Below are positions 1-6,571 of a stretch of DNA of 12,003 nucleotides, in pieces; the first letter of the stretch is position 1; every line of letters begins with the position of its first letter. A program made the position numbers and the translations under genes. This DNA comes from Rhodospirillales bacterium (GTDB taxonomy: Bacteria > Pseudomonadota > Alphaproteobacteria > CACIAM-22H2), in NCBI GenBank assembly GCA_016195145.1, contig JACQAF010000252.1, forward strand, positions 1 to 12,003, in the 5' to 3' direction. The notes beneath the pieces were generated by a model. The model was not told where the DNA came from, did no database searches, and saw only the letters and a program-made list of their open reading frames with translations.

Positions 1-1492
1 AGTGGGCGCGCGCCGCCATGATGATGGCGTTGGCCGCTTCCTCCTCGAGTTCGTCCTTGCCGACGATGTCGCGCAGCTCGTCGCTCGCCAGATCGCCGAG
101 ATCGTCCAGCGTCTTGACCTCCTTCTCGCCGAGCTTGACCAGCATGGCGGGCGTCAGGCCCTCGATCGCGGCCACGTCCTCGGCCACGCCAAGCTCGTTA
201 AAGCGGGCGGTGAGTTTCTCGTTCTGGCCGGAGATCCAGTTCTGGGCGCGGTTGCTCAATTCCTGCGCGATACTCTCGTCGAAGCCTTCGATGCTCGCCA
301 GCTCCTCGACCGGCACCTGCGCCACGTCCTCGATCTTGATAAAACCTTCGGTGACCAAGAGGCCGGCGATCACGTCGTCGACATCGAGCGCCTCGACGAA
401 CAGGGCGGAGCGGGTCTTGAATTCTTCCTGCCGGCGCTCCGATTCCTCGGCGTCGGTCAGGATGTCGATCGCCCAGCCGGTCAGCATCGAGGCGAGGCGC
501 ACGTTCTGGCCGCGCCGGCCGATGGCGAGCGATAGCTGGTCGTCGGGCACGACGACCTCGATCCGCCGCGCCTCTTCATCGAGCACGACCTTCGACACCT
601 CGGCCGGGGCAAGCGCATTGACGACGAACGTCGCCGGATCGGACGACCAGGGAATGATGTCGATCTTCTCGCCCTGCAACTCGGCGACCACGGCCTGAAC
701 GCGGCTGCCGCGCATGCCGACGCAGGCGCCGACCGGGTCGATCGAGGAATCGTTGGAGATGACTGCGATCTTGGCGCGGCTGCCGGGGTCGCGGGCGACC
801 GCCTTGATCTCGATGATGCCGTCGTAGATTTCGGGCACTTCCTGGGCGAACAGCTTGGCGGTAAATTGCGGATGGGTGCGCGACAGGAAAATCTGCGGCC
901 CGCGCGTTTCCTCGCGCACGTCGTAGATATAGGCGCGCACGCGCTCCGAGGTCTTGAACAGTTCGCGCGGGATGCATTCGTCGCGGCGCAGGATGGCCTC
1001 GGCGCGGCCGAGATCGACCGTAACGTTGCCGAATTCGACCCGCTTGACCAGGCCGTTGACGATCTCGCCGATGCGGTCCTTGTATTCTCCGTACTGGCGC
1101 TTGCGTTCGGCCTCGCGCACGCGCTGGACGATGACCTGTTTCGCCGTCTGGGCGGCGATGCGGCCGAAATCGATCGGCGGCAGCGGGTCGGTGATCCAGT
1201 CGCCGATTTGGGCGTCGGGGTTCTTTTCCTGCGCCTCGACTAGCGACATCTGGGTGGCGTCGTTCTCGATCGGCTCGGCGACCTGGCGATAACGCAGCAG
1301 CTGCATCTCGCCGGTCGCGCGGTCGATATGGGCGCGGATATCGTGTTCGTGGCCGTACTTGGCGCGCCCGGCCTTCTGGATCGCCTGCTCCATCGCCTCC
1401 AGCACCTGTTCGCGCTCGATGCCTTTTTCGCGGGCGACCGTATCGGCGACCTGCAGCATCTCGATGCGGTTATAAGCGGTTGCGCGTTCCAT
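1..1492 (-). CDS. nusA: Transcription termination/antitermination factor NusA (3'-truncated by window edge)
   Basis: NusA binds RNA polymerase and controls pausing, intrinsic termination and antitermination. The ORF starts with ATG at 1492 and stays open to the left edge (497 complete codons, no stop seen). Domains in order: N-terminal polymerase-binding domain (about residues 1-130), S1 domain (about 138-205), KH1 around the VGMRGSRV motif (258-265), KH2 around AIGRRGQNVRLAS (323-335), then two C-terminal helix-hairpin-helix/acidic-repeat units (about 365-420 and 435-495). The visible part ends in NAIIMAARAH, close to the usual C-terminus of alphaproteobacterial NusA, so few residues should be missing. 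It lies 30 bp downstream of rimP with no terminator between, giving the conserved rimP-nusA pair. The purine-rich stretch just before the ATG is only a moderate ribosome binding site. Identification is very secure from KH/S1 content and context. Confidence 0.97.
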   Translation of the reverse strand, partial: MERATAYNRIEMLQVADTVAREKGIEREQVLEAMEQAIQKAGRAKYGHEHDIRAHIDRATGEMQLLRYRQVAEPIENDATQMSLVEAQEKNPDAQIGDWITDPLPPIDFGRIAAQTAKQVIVQRVREAERKRQYGEYKDRIGEIVNGLVKRVEFGNVTVDLGRAEAILRRDECIPRELFKTSERVRAYIYDVREETRGPQIFLSRTHPQFTAKLFAQEVPEIYDGIIEIKAVARDPGSRAKIAVISNDSSIDPVGACVGMRGSRVQAVVAELQGEKIDIIPWSSDPATFVVNALAPAEVSKVVLDEEARRIEVVVPDDQLSLAIGRRGQNVRLASMLTGWAIDILTDAEESERRQEEFKTRSALFVEALDVDDVIAGLLVTEGFIKIEDVAQVPVEELASIEGFDESIAQELSNRAQNWISGQNEKLTARFNELGVAEDVAAIEGLTPAMLVKLGEKEVKTLDDLGDLASDELRDIVGKDELEEEAANAIIMAARAH

Positions 1493-1522
1493 GATTCCGT
1501 CTCTTTCTTATCCGGTTATGCG

Positions 1523-2059
1523 TCAGTGCCGCTCGGCCGGCTGCGATTGGGCCGTGGCGGCGATAAGGTCGTCGGTCAATACCAGCCGGGCGCGGGTGAT
1601 GTCGGTAAAGGGGATCTCCACCTCCCCATCGTCGAGGGCCAGCCGGACATGCATATCGTCCGCCTGGTTGATCCGGCCGGAAAACTTGCGCTGGCCGGCC
1701 AGCCGGATGCGCGTCTCGACGCGGGCGACAAAGCCCGCGAAGCGCTGGAAATCGGCCGGCTTGACTAGCGGACGGTCGATCCCCGGCGAGCTGACTTCGA
1801 GCGTGTAGGACGAGGGTATCGGGTCCTCGACATCGAGCTTGGCCGAGACCGCCCGACTGATCGCCTCGCAATCGTCGAGCGACATCGGCCGCCCGTCCGC
1901 ACGCTCAGCCATGATCTGCACTGTCGGCCGCTGGCCGCCCGAAACCAGCACTCGCACCAGCGCATAGCCCATCCCCGCAAGGGTGGGAGAGATCAATCGG
2001 TCGACAGCGCCTTCGCGACTCATGTGGGGTATGGAAAGTCCAGGTGCATGCTGTTTCAT
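1523..2059 (-). CDS. rimP: Ribosome maturation factor RimP
   Basis: RimP assists late maturation of the 30S ribosomal subunit in the cytoplasm. The product has 178 residues. An N-terminal alpha/beta domain (about residues 15-98) ends in the family signature YTLEVSSPGIDRPL (85-98). A C-terminal SH3-like domain (about 100-165) carries GRINQADDMHVRLALDDGEVEIPFTDITRARLV. The annotated ATG at 2059 has a GGA element 7 nt upstream. A second in-frame ATG at 2023 (residue 13, MSREGAVDRL) fits the family N-terminus about as well, so the first 12 residues are uncertain. The gene is followed by nusA after 30 bp. It is preceded at 31 bp by a strong intrinsic terminator, so its promoter cannot fit wholly between the terminator and the first ATG. 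The function is established for the family; the start is inferred. Confidence 0.95.
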   Translation of the reverse strand: MKQHAPGLSIPHMSREGAVDRLISPTLAGMGYALVRVLVSGGQRPTVQIMAERADGRPMSLDDCEAISRAVSAKLDVEDPIPSSYTLEVSSPGIDRPLVKPADFQRFAGFVARVETRIRLAGQRKFSGRINQADDMHVRLALDDGEVEIPFTDITRARLVLTDDLIAATAQSQPAERH

Positions 2060-2062
2060 CGG

Positions 2063-2075
2063 CCGGTCCGACCGG
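2063..2075 (-). repeat. 13-bp palindrome covering the rimP ribosome binding site
   Basis: Arms CCGGTC and GACCGG flank a single central base, ending 4 bp from the upstream rimP ATG. The GGA element that would serve as ribosome binding site lies inside it. As RNA, a 4-bp CCGG/CCGG stem with a 5-nt loop is the likely fold; as DNA it is a perfect dyad. A regulatory role is inference only. Confidence 0.4.
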
Positions 2076-2090
2076 TTTTGTCACGCCGCC

Positions 2091-2127
2091 AACAAAAAAG
2101 TGGGCCGTTGGGCCCACTTGTTTTTTT
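2091..2127 (-). terminator. Strong bidirectional intrinsic terminator after trmB, in front of rimP
   Basis: A perfect 9-bp stem (AAGTGGGCC, 2098-2106, with GGCCCACTT, 2111-2119) closes a 4-nt loop. It is flanked by an A-run on the left (2093-2098) and a T-run on the right (2121-2127). Read on the minus strand, the stem is followed by a run of six T residues, the classical form of an intrinsic terminator. It begins 12 bp beyond the trmB stop codon, so it should end metK-trmB transcripts. The mirror-image A and T runs make it functional in either direction. Because it lies only 31 bp ahead of rimP, it may also act as an attenuator for rimP-nusA. Confidence 0.85.
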
Positions 2128-2138
2128 GGCGATCCGTG

Positions 2139-2921
2139 TCAACCGACCGGACCGTATATATGGCCGGGACTATACCCCATCCCGGCCGCAAGGCAAGGGC
2201 TTTCAAGGCATGCCGGCCGGCGGGCGAGGCAGCGGGCGAAGCACAGATAGGTCGCCTTGCGCCCCGCAGCGCGGGCCTCTTCCTCGTACCGGGTCGCCGG
2301 CCAGTCGGCCGGGCGATGCCGCCAATCGGCCGGGCCGCGCGCCAGCCAGACAAACGCCGGATGGCCGGTCAGGCGTTCGAGCGTCCAGACGAGATAATCG
2401 GCATCGTCGGTGGCGATGCGCAGTTCCGCCCCCGGCTTCATCGCCCGGGCCAGCGCATCGAGCAGTTCCGGGCCGATCAACCGGCGCTTGTGATGGCGCG
2501 CTTTCGGCCAGGGATCGGGGAAGAGGATGAAAACCCGGTCGAGCGACGCGGGCGGAAAGGCGGGAATAAGCTCGCGCGCGTCGCCGGGCCAGATGCGGAT
2601 ATTGGCAAGACGGCCCGCCTCGAGCTTGGTTAACAACGCGACGACGCCGTTCACATAAGGCTCGGCCCCGATCATGCCGGTATCGGGATGCGCCGCTGCC
2701 TGGGCAACGAGATGCTCACCCGCACCAAAGCCGATTTCCAACCATACCGAAGCCGGGCGGGGCGCAAACAACGCCCGAGGATCGAGCATTTCGCCCGCCC
2801 CCGGCGCCGCGATCCGAACCCGCGGCAACGCGTCGGCCAGAAGCTGTTTCTGGTTGCCGCGCAGCTTGCGCCCGCGTCGGCGGCCATAGGAATGGATGAG
2901 GCGACGTTCGGGATCGTCCAC
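2139..2921 (-). CDS. trmB: tRNA (guanine-46-N7)-methyltransferase TrmB
   Basis: TrmB transfers a methyl group from SAM to N7 of G46 in the variable loop of tRNAs. Seen in the 260-residue product: the SAM-binding motif EIGFGAGEH (about residues 62-70), GAEPY (86-90), the FPDPWPKARHHKRRL motif (134-148), and the C-terminal family block TRYEEEARAAGRKATYLCF (about 210-228). Two GTG codons can start it, at 2927 and 2921. I chose 2921 because GGAG lies 8 nt upstream of it, against only 2 nt for 2927. The family block normally lies at the very C-terminus. Here about 30 further residues rich in Cys, Pro and Gly follow, running to a TGA 12 bp before the terminator, so the original stop may have been lost. 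The gene lies 63-69 bp downstream of metK, whose product makes its methyl donor. Only the start and the function of the tail are uncertain. Confidence 0.94.
   Translation of the reverse strand: MDDPERRLIHSYGRRRGRKLRGNQKQLLADALPRVRIAAPGAGEMLDPRALFAPRPASVWLEIGFGAGEHLVAQAAAHPDTGMIGAEPYVNGVVALLTKLEAGRLANIRIWPGDARELIPAFPPASLDRVFILFPDPWPKARHHKRRLIGPELLDALARAMKPGAELRIATDDADYLVWTLERLTGHPAFVWLARGPADWRHRPADWPATRYEEEARAAGRKATYLCFARCLARRPACLESPCLAAGMGYSPGHIYGPVG
2169..2196 (-). promoter_or_regulatory. Candidate promoter for rimP-nusA inside the end of trmB
   Basis: On the minus strand, TTGCCT (2196-2191) and TATAGT (2174-2169) are separated by 16 bp, a reasonable -35/-10 pair. It lies within the last codons of trmB and upstream of the terminator hairpin at 2091-2127. 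A transcript from it would have to read through that hairpin to reach rimP. This is a by-eye match only. The alternative is that rimP-nusA depends on read-through from metK-trmB or on a promoter overlapping the hairpin. Confidence 0.35.
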
Positions 2922-2990
2922 CGTCACGTCTCCGCGCCGAACCGACCTGCCGGGGTCAGCGTCGTCTTGACAGGCCCGCCGGGTGGCGGC

Positions 2991-4184
2991 CTACGTCGTA
3001 AACGCCGACTTAAGGTCCTTGACCAGGTCGGTTTTTTCCCACGAGAACCCGCCATCCTTCTCGGGCGCGCGGCCGAAATGGCCGTAGGACGAGGTGCGGG
3101 TGTAGATCGGCTTGTTGAGGCTGAGATGTTCGCGAATGCCGCGCGGGCTGAGATCGACGAGATCCTGCAAGGTTTTCGACAGCTTTTCCTCGTCCACCCG
3201 GCCGGTTCCTTCGGTGTCGACATAGACCGACAGCGGACGGGCCACGCCGATGGCATAAGACAGCTGGATGGTGCAGCGATCCGCCAGTCCGGCCGCGACC
3301 ACGTTCTTGGCCAGGTAGCGGGCGGCATAGGCGGCCGACCGGTCGACCTTGGTCGGATCCTTGCCCGAGAATGCGCCGCCACCATGCGGAGCGGCGCCAC
3401 CATAGGTGTCGACGATGATCTTGCGGCCGGTGAGACCGGCGTCGCCATCCGGACCGCCGATCACGAACCGGCCGGTCGGATTGACATAGAAATGCTCGGG
3501 TTCGCACATCCAGCCGTTCGGCAGGACCTTGAGCACGTAGGGCCGGACGATCTCGCGCACTTCGTCCTGGTCGATCTTGTCGCTGTGCTGGGTTGAAACG
3601 ACGACGGCGGTGGCGCGCACCGGCTTGCCTTTGACGTATTGCAGCGTAACCTGGCTCTTGGCGTCGGGGCCGAGCAGCGGTTCCTTGCCCGAATGGCGCA
3701 CCTCGGCCAGCTCGCGCAGGATGCTATGCGCGAACTGGATCGGCGCCGGCATCAATTCGGGCGTTTCGTTGCAAGCGTAGCCGAACATGATGCCTTGGTC
3801 GCCAGCGCCTTCGTCCCTGTTGCCCTTGGCGTCGACGCCCATGGCGATGTCAGCCGACTGGCCGTGCAGGTAGCAGGAGAACTTCGCCTTCTTCCAATGG
3901 AAGCCCTTCTGCTCGTAGCCGATATCCTTGACCGCCCGGCGGGCGATCTGTTCGAGCTTTTCCTTCTTGACCTTGCCGTCCTTGCCGACCAGCCCGCGCG
4001 GGCCGCGCACCTCGCCGGCAAGCACGATGCGGTTGGTCGTCACCAGGGTTTCGCACGCGACGCGCGCATAGGGATCGGCGGCGAGAAAAGCATCGACGAC
4101 CGCGTCGGAAATACGGTCGCACACCTTGTCCGGATGACCTTCGGACACGGATTCGCTGGTAAATACGAAGTCGCCCTTGCGCAT
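2991..4184 (-). CDS. metK: S-adenosylmethionine synthetase
   Basis: MetK makes SAM from methionine and ATP in the cytoplasm, as a tetramer using Mg2+ and K+. The product has 397 residues, a normal full length. Seen: the ATP-binding GHPDKVCDRISDAVVDAFL motif (16-34, including the conserved His17), the signature hexapeptide in EGAGDQGIMFGYA (125-137), and the glycine-rich GGGAFSGKD loop (268-276) followed by the KVDRSAAY segment. The ATG at 4184 has GGAGG about 10 nt upstream. The leader from the end of the XRE regulator gene is 178 bp and can fold into several GC-rich hairpins, so control at RNA level is plausible, but I could not match it to a known SAM riboswitch. trmB follows on the same strand. 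Both products connect to SAM use, since TrmB and MiaB in this window consume it. Confidence 0.98.
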   Translation of the reverse strand: MRKGDFVFTSESVSEGHPDKVCDRISDAVVDAFLAADPYARVACETLVTTNRIVLAGEVRGPRGLVGKDGKVKKEKLEQIARRAVKDIGYEQKGFHWKKAKFSCYLHGQSADIAMGVDAKGNRDEGAGDQGIMFGYACNETPELMPAPIQFAHSILRELAEVRHSGKEPLLGPDAKSQVTLQYVKGKPVRATAVVVSTQHSDKIDQDEVREIVRPYVLKVLPNGWMCEPEHFYVNPTGRFVIGGPDGDAGLTGRKIIVDTYGGAAPHGGGAFSGKDPTKVDRSAAYAARYLAKNVVAAGLADRCTIQLSYAIGVARPLSVYVDTEGTGRVDEEKLSKTLQDLVDLSPRGIREHLSLNKPIYTRTSSYGHFGRAPEKDGGFSWEKTDLVKDLKSAFTT

Positions 4185-4362
4185 GCGCCCTTTACCTCCG
4201 GGGGAATTTCGACCGACGATCGGAAACCCGCGACCGCCGGCAGCCGGCAGGCCGCCGGCCGGGCGCTTTGTGACAAGCTTTCCCTATAACGTCAACTGGG
4301 ATTTGGCTGATTCGCCCGGACCTAACCCATCCGGGCTATAAGCCGGCCGACGCCGCGCGACG
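4185..4362 (-). promoter_or_regulatory. Structured metK leader / phrR-metK intergenic region
   Basis: On the minus strand this region contains, in order: a stem-loop with a perfect 7-bp stem (4336-4330 with 4320-4314, 9-nt loop) lying 27 bp past the regulator's stop codon and lacking a T-run; a TTGACGTTAT box (4295-4286) that could be a -35 element, though no good -10 follows; a small GCTT/AAGC stem; and a cluster of GCCGGC repeats (about 4260-4235) able to form several alternative GC stems. A GGAGG ribosome binding site follows just before metK. This could be an RNA-level control element, an ordinary promoter leader, or both. No named riboswitch consensus was recognised. Confidence 0.4.
4314..4336 (-). 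terminator. Possible weak terminator hairpin after the XRE regulator gene
   Basis: A perfect 7-bp GC stem (GCCCGGA/TCCGGGC) with a 9-nt loop follows the regulator's TAG by 27 bp. It has no downstream T-run, so it is at best a weak or Rho-assisted terminator. It could equally be part of the metK leader. Confidence 0.35.
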
Positions 4363-4809
4363 CTAACGCGATTCGCGGGCGAGCGCCTTGGTCATCTCGA
4401 AGACCTGCCGGCGGACCTTGGGGTCCGGGATCCGGTAATAGGCGCGCATCAATTCGAGCGTTTCGCGCCGCGCCATGGCTCCGATCCCCTCGCCATCCGC
4501 CGTTTTCGCCGCCGGCTGAGGCGACGAGCGGATCATCGCGTCGGCGCCGATATCCTCGAAAAAATAGGCGACCGGCACCTCGAGAATCCGCGACAATTCA
4601 TAAAGCCGCGAGGCGCCGACCCGATTGGCGCCGCGTTCGTATTTCTGGACCTGCTGGAAGGTCAGGCCGAGCGTGCGCCCGAGTTTCTCCTGGCTCCAGC
4701 CGAGAAGCGTCCGGCGCAGCCGGATGCGCTGGCCCACATGAACGTCGACGGGATGCGGCCGGCCATCGGGTGTCCGGCTTCGCCCGCGACGACGCGGAAT
4801 AGGTGGCAT
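4363..4809 (-). CDS. phrR: XRE-family (Cro/cI-type) HTH transcriptional regulator, PhrR-like
   Basis: The 148-residue protein has a basic N-terminal arm (residues 1-20, Arg/Pro rich) and a complete Cro/cI helix-turn-helix (about 27-82: VGQRIRLRRTLLGWSQEKLG, then LTFQQVQKYERGANRVGASRL). A variable linker and a short C-terminal helical region (about 113-146) follow. It is likely a DNA-binding repressor. The ATG at 4809 was chosen because a GGGGAGGAT ribosome binding site lies immediately upstream. A longer reading from 4857 would run through a perfect inverted repeat and adds residues without family resemblance. Position between lnt and metK is typical of alphaproteobacteria. In Sinorhizobium the equivalent next to actA (lnt) is phrR, described as pH/stress-responsive. 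Applying that name here rests on synteny and family, not on demonstrated targets. A 10-bp inverted repeat just upstream suggests autoregulation. Confidence 0.85.
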   Translation of the reverse strand: MPPIPRRRGRSRTPDGRPHPVDVHVGQRIRLRRTLLGWSQEKLGRTLGLTFQQVQKYERGANRVGASRLYELSRILEVPVAYFFEDIGADAMIRSSPQPAAKTADGEGIGAMARRETLELMRAYYRIPDPKVRRQVFEMTKALARESR

Positions 4810-4826
4810 ATATCCTCCCCTGAAAC

Positions 4827-4853
4827 CCGGACGATTAACGGCGAATCGTCCGG
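4827..4853 (-). repeat. Perfect 10-bp inverted repeat ahead of the XRE regulator
   Basis: Arms CCGGACGATT (4827-4836) and AATCGTCCGG (4844-4853) are exact reverse complements around a 7-base centre. The repeat ends 17 bp before the regulator's ATG, just upstream of its ribosome binding site and downstream of a candidate promoter. It could be an operator for the dimeric regulator or a 10-bp RNA hairpin in the 5' leader. It is not followed by a T-run, so it is unlikely to be a terminator. Confidence 0.8.
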
Positions 4854-4870
4854 ACACGCATTATTTACGA

Positions 4871-4900
4871 ACATTACGTCAAATGGTTGTATTAGGTCAA
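4871..4900 (-). promoter_or_regulatory. Candidate promoter of the XRE regulator, with an 18-bp-spaced direct repeat
   Basis: On the minus strand, TTGACC (4900-4895) and TAATGT (4876-4871) are 18 bp apart, in an AT-rich island (about 4858-4925) that stands out from the GC-rich surroundings. The ten-base box TTGAC(C/G)TAAT occurs twice here, at 4900-4891 and 4882-4873, with an 18-bp period. A similar TTGACGTTAT occurs ahead of metK (4295-4286). The promoter call is by eye. Confidence 0.4.
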
Positions 4901-4993
4901 TGATCTGAATATTAAAATGAGAATTAGCCAGTCGAAGCGCCTGTGGATCGTTTTGCCGAGTCTTCGCTTCGTTATATTACCGCTATGTGAACC

Positions 4994-6571
4994 CTAGTCG
5001 CGCCGGCGCAGCAGGGCGGCGAGCCCGAGAAAAATCCCCGCCAGCGCGGCAAGCGGCGCATCCCCCCAGCGCGCATAGAACGGCGGATCGATGGCGCGCG
5101 GCAGATCGGCGTCGACCACGCCGGTGCGGCCAAGGCCGAGTCGCCCGATCACCCGGCCATACGGATCGACGACCGCCGATATGCCGTTATTCGCCGCCCG
5201 CACCACCGGCAGGCCTTCCTCGACCGCGCGCAACCGCGCCGCGGCGAAATGCTGATAAGGCCCCGAAGAGATGCCGAACCAGGCGTCGTTGGTCAGGTTG
5301 ACGATCCAGCCCGGCCGGTCGGTCGGGTCGACGACCCGGGCGGGAAAAATTATCTCGTAACAGATCAGCGGGCTGACCTTGGGCAGGCCGGGAAGATCGA
5401 GTGTCGCGGGACCGTGGCCGGCGGAAAAGTCGATCGCTCCGGGGGTCACCTTGGCGAAACCGAGAATACTGCGCAACGGCACGTACTCGCCGAACGGCAC
5501 GAGATGGAATTTATCGTAGGTGCCGACGATGGCGCCGCTGCCGTCGACGGCATGAAGGCTGTTCCAGATGCCGCGAAACCGGCCGTCGGCGTCGCGTTCG
5601 ATGCGCGGCGCGCCGGTGATCAGCAACCCGCCCGGTGGAGTGACGGCGGCGAGCGCCAGGCGACGCTGGGCGTTGTCGTCGATGGTGAACGGCGTCGCCG
5701 TCTCCGGCCAGATGATATGCGTCCGGCCTTCAAAACCCGGTTCGCGGGACAGCGCCAGCGTCTTGCGGAAATGTTCTTCGCGCATCGCCGGGTCCCACTT
5801 GATGTTCTGCGGAACATTGGGCTGGACCAGCCGTAGGCGAATCCCCGGCACGAAGTCATCCGCCGCCATCGACAGCCGCAGCTGGCCGAACCCCCAGCCG
5901 AGCACCAGAACGGCCGCGGCGACGCCAACGCCAGCCCAGCGGGTCGGGAGTCGGCCGGCAGCCCCGGCCAGGGTCGCCGGCATCGCGGCGAGCGCCACCG
6001 TCGCCAGGCTTAGGCCGTACGCGCCGAACAGCGCGGCGGCTTGCATCATCGGCGGATAATCGACCCAGATCGAGCCGATCAGATTCCACGGAAATCCCGA
6101 CAAAAGATGCCCGCGCAACCACTCGCCGCCGGTCCAGGCAACGGCGAGAACCAGCACGCCGGCGATGCCGCGCGCCCGGGAAAGCTTGAGAACCAGCGTC
6201 GCCAACCCGCAATAGATCGCAAACACGGCCGACAGGCCGAACACCGCGAATGGAATCATCCAGGCGAATTTCTCGGCGTCGGTCAGCAATGCATGGGCGA
6301 TCCAGTAAAGCCCGGTGACGAAATGCCCGAAACCGAACCACCAACCGGCGGCAAACGCCCGGCGCGGGCCGGACGCGCCATCGACCAGCCAGACGAGCCC
6401 GGTGAACGCCACCGCCGCAAGCGGCCACAAATAGACCGGCGGCAACGCCCCGGTCGCCGCGGCGCCCAACGCGACGGCCGCAAGCGCCCGCCGCCAACCG
6501 GCGAGCACGCCGATCCCCTGCGCCAGCCCGGCCGAACCGGCGGCGGTGCGCGCGAGAACGCTTGCGATCAC
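4994..6571 (-). CDS. lnt: Apolipoprotein N-acyltransferase
   Basis: Lnt adds the third acyl chain, from phospholipid, to the N-terminal cysteine of apolipoproteins at the periplasmic face of the inner membrane. The 525-residue product has about seven hydrophobic segments between residues 28 and 230. A nitrilase-like domain (about 245-490) follows, then one C-terminal membrane segment (about 505-520). The nitrilase catalytic residues are visible: Glu290 in WPETA, Lys354 in YDKFHLVPFGEYVP and Cys404 in LICYEIIFP. The downstream WIVNLTNDAWFG and RAANNGISAVVDPYG motifs are typical of the family. The start is GTG at 6571, overlapping the corC stop by 4 bp. No strong ribosome binding site is at the right distance, consistent with translational coupling. 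In Sinorhizobium this gene (actA) is linked to acid tolerance. It ends the miaB block; a 184-bp AT-rich control region follows. Confidence 0.97.
   Translation of the reverse strand: MIASVLARTAAGSAGLAQGIGVLAGWRRALAAVALGAAATGALPPVYLWPLAAVAFTGLVWLVDGASGPRRAFAAGWWFGFGHFVTGLYWIAHALLTDAEKFAWMIPFAVFGLSAVFAIYCGLATLVLKLSRARGIAGVLVLAVAWTGGEWLRGHLLSGFPWNLIGSIWVDYPPMMQAAALFGAYGLSLATVALAAMPATLAGAAGRLPTRWAGVGVAAAVLVLGWGFGQLRLSMAADDFVPGIRLRLVQPNVPQNIKWDPAMREEHFRKTLALSREPGFEGRTHIIWPETATPFTIDDNAQRRLALAAVTPPGGLLITGAPRIERDADGRFRGIWNSLHAVDGSGAIVGTYDKFHLVPFGEYVPLRSILGFAKVTPGAIDFSAGHGPATLDLPGLPKVSPLICYEIIFPARVVDPTDRPGWIVNLTNDAWFGISSGPYQHFAAARLRAVEEGLPVVRAANNGISAVVDPYGRVIGRLGLGRTGVVDADLPRAIDPPFYARWGDAPLAALAGIFLGLAALLRRRD

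Noticed and set aside
2688..3596. A 302-codon plus-strand open frame across trmB and metK
   Set aside because: It covers the antisense of two conserved enzymes with intact motifs and shows no recognisable domain.
4185..4290. GTCACAAAGC in the metK leader, reminiscent of the start of a SAM/SAH riboswitch
   Set aside because: The matching GTGA arm and the GGAGCAA pseudoknot partner near the ribosome binding site are missing; the similarity is limited to a few bases.
4363..4857. A longer 164-residue reading of the XRE regulator
   Set aside because: The extra 16 residues are encoded by the perfect inverted repeat, while a strong ribosome binding site sits right before the ATG at 4809.
4933..4971. 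CGAAGCG/CGCTTCG inverted repeat after lnt as a terminator
   Set aside because: The arms are 7 bp but separated by 25 bases and are not followed by a T-run; too weak to list.
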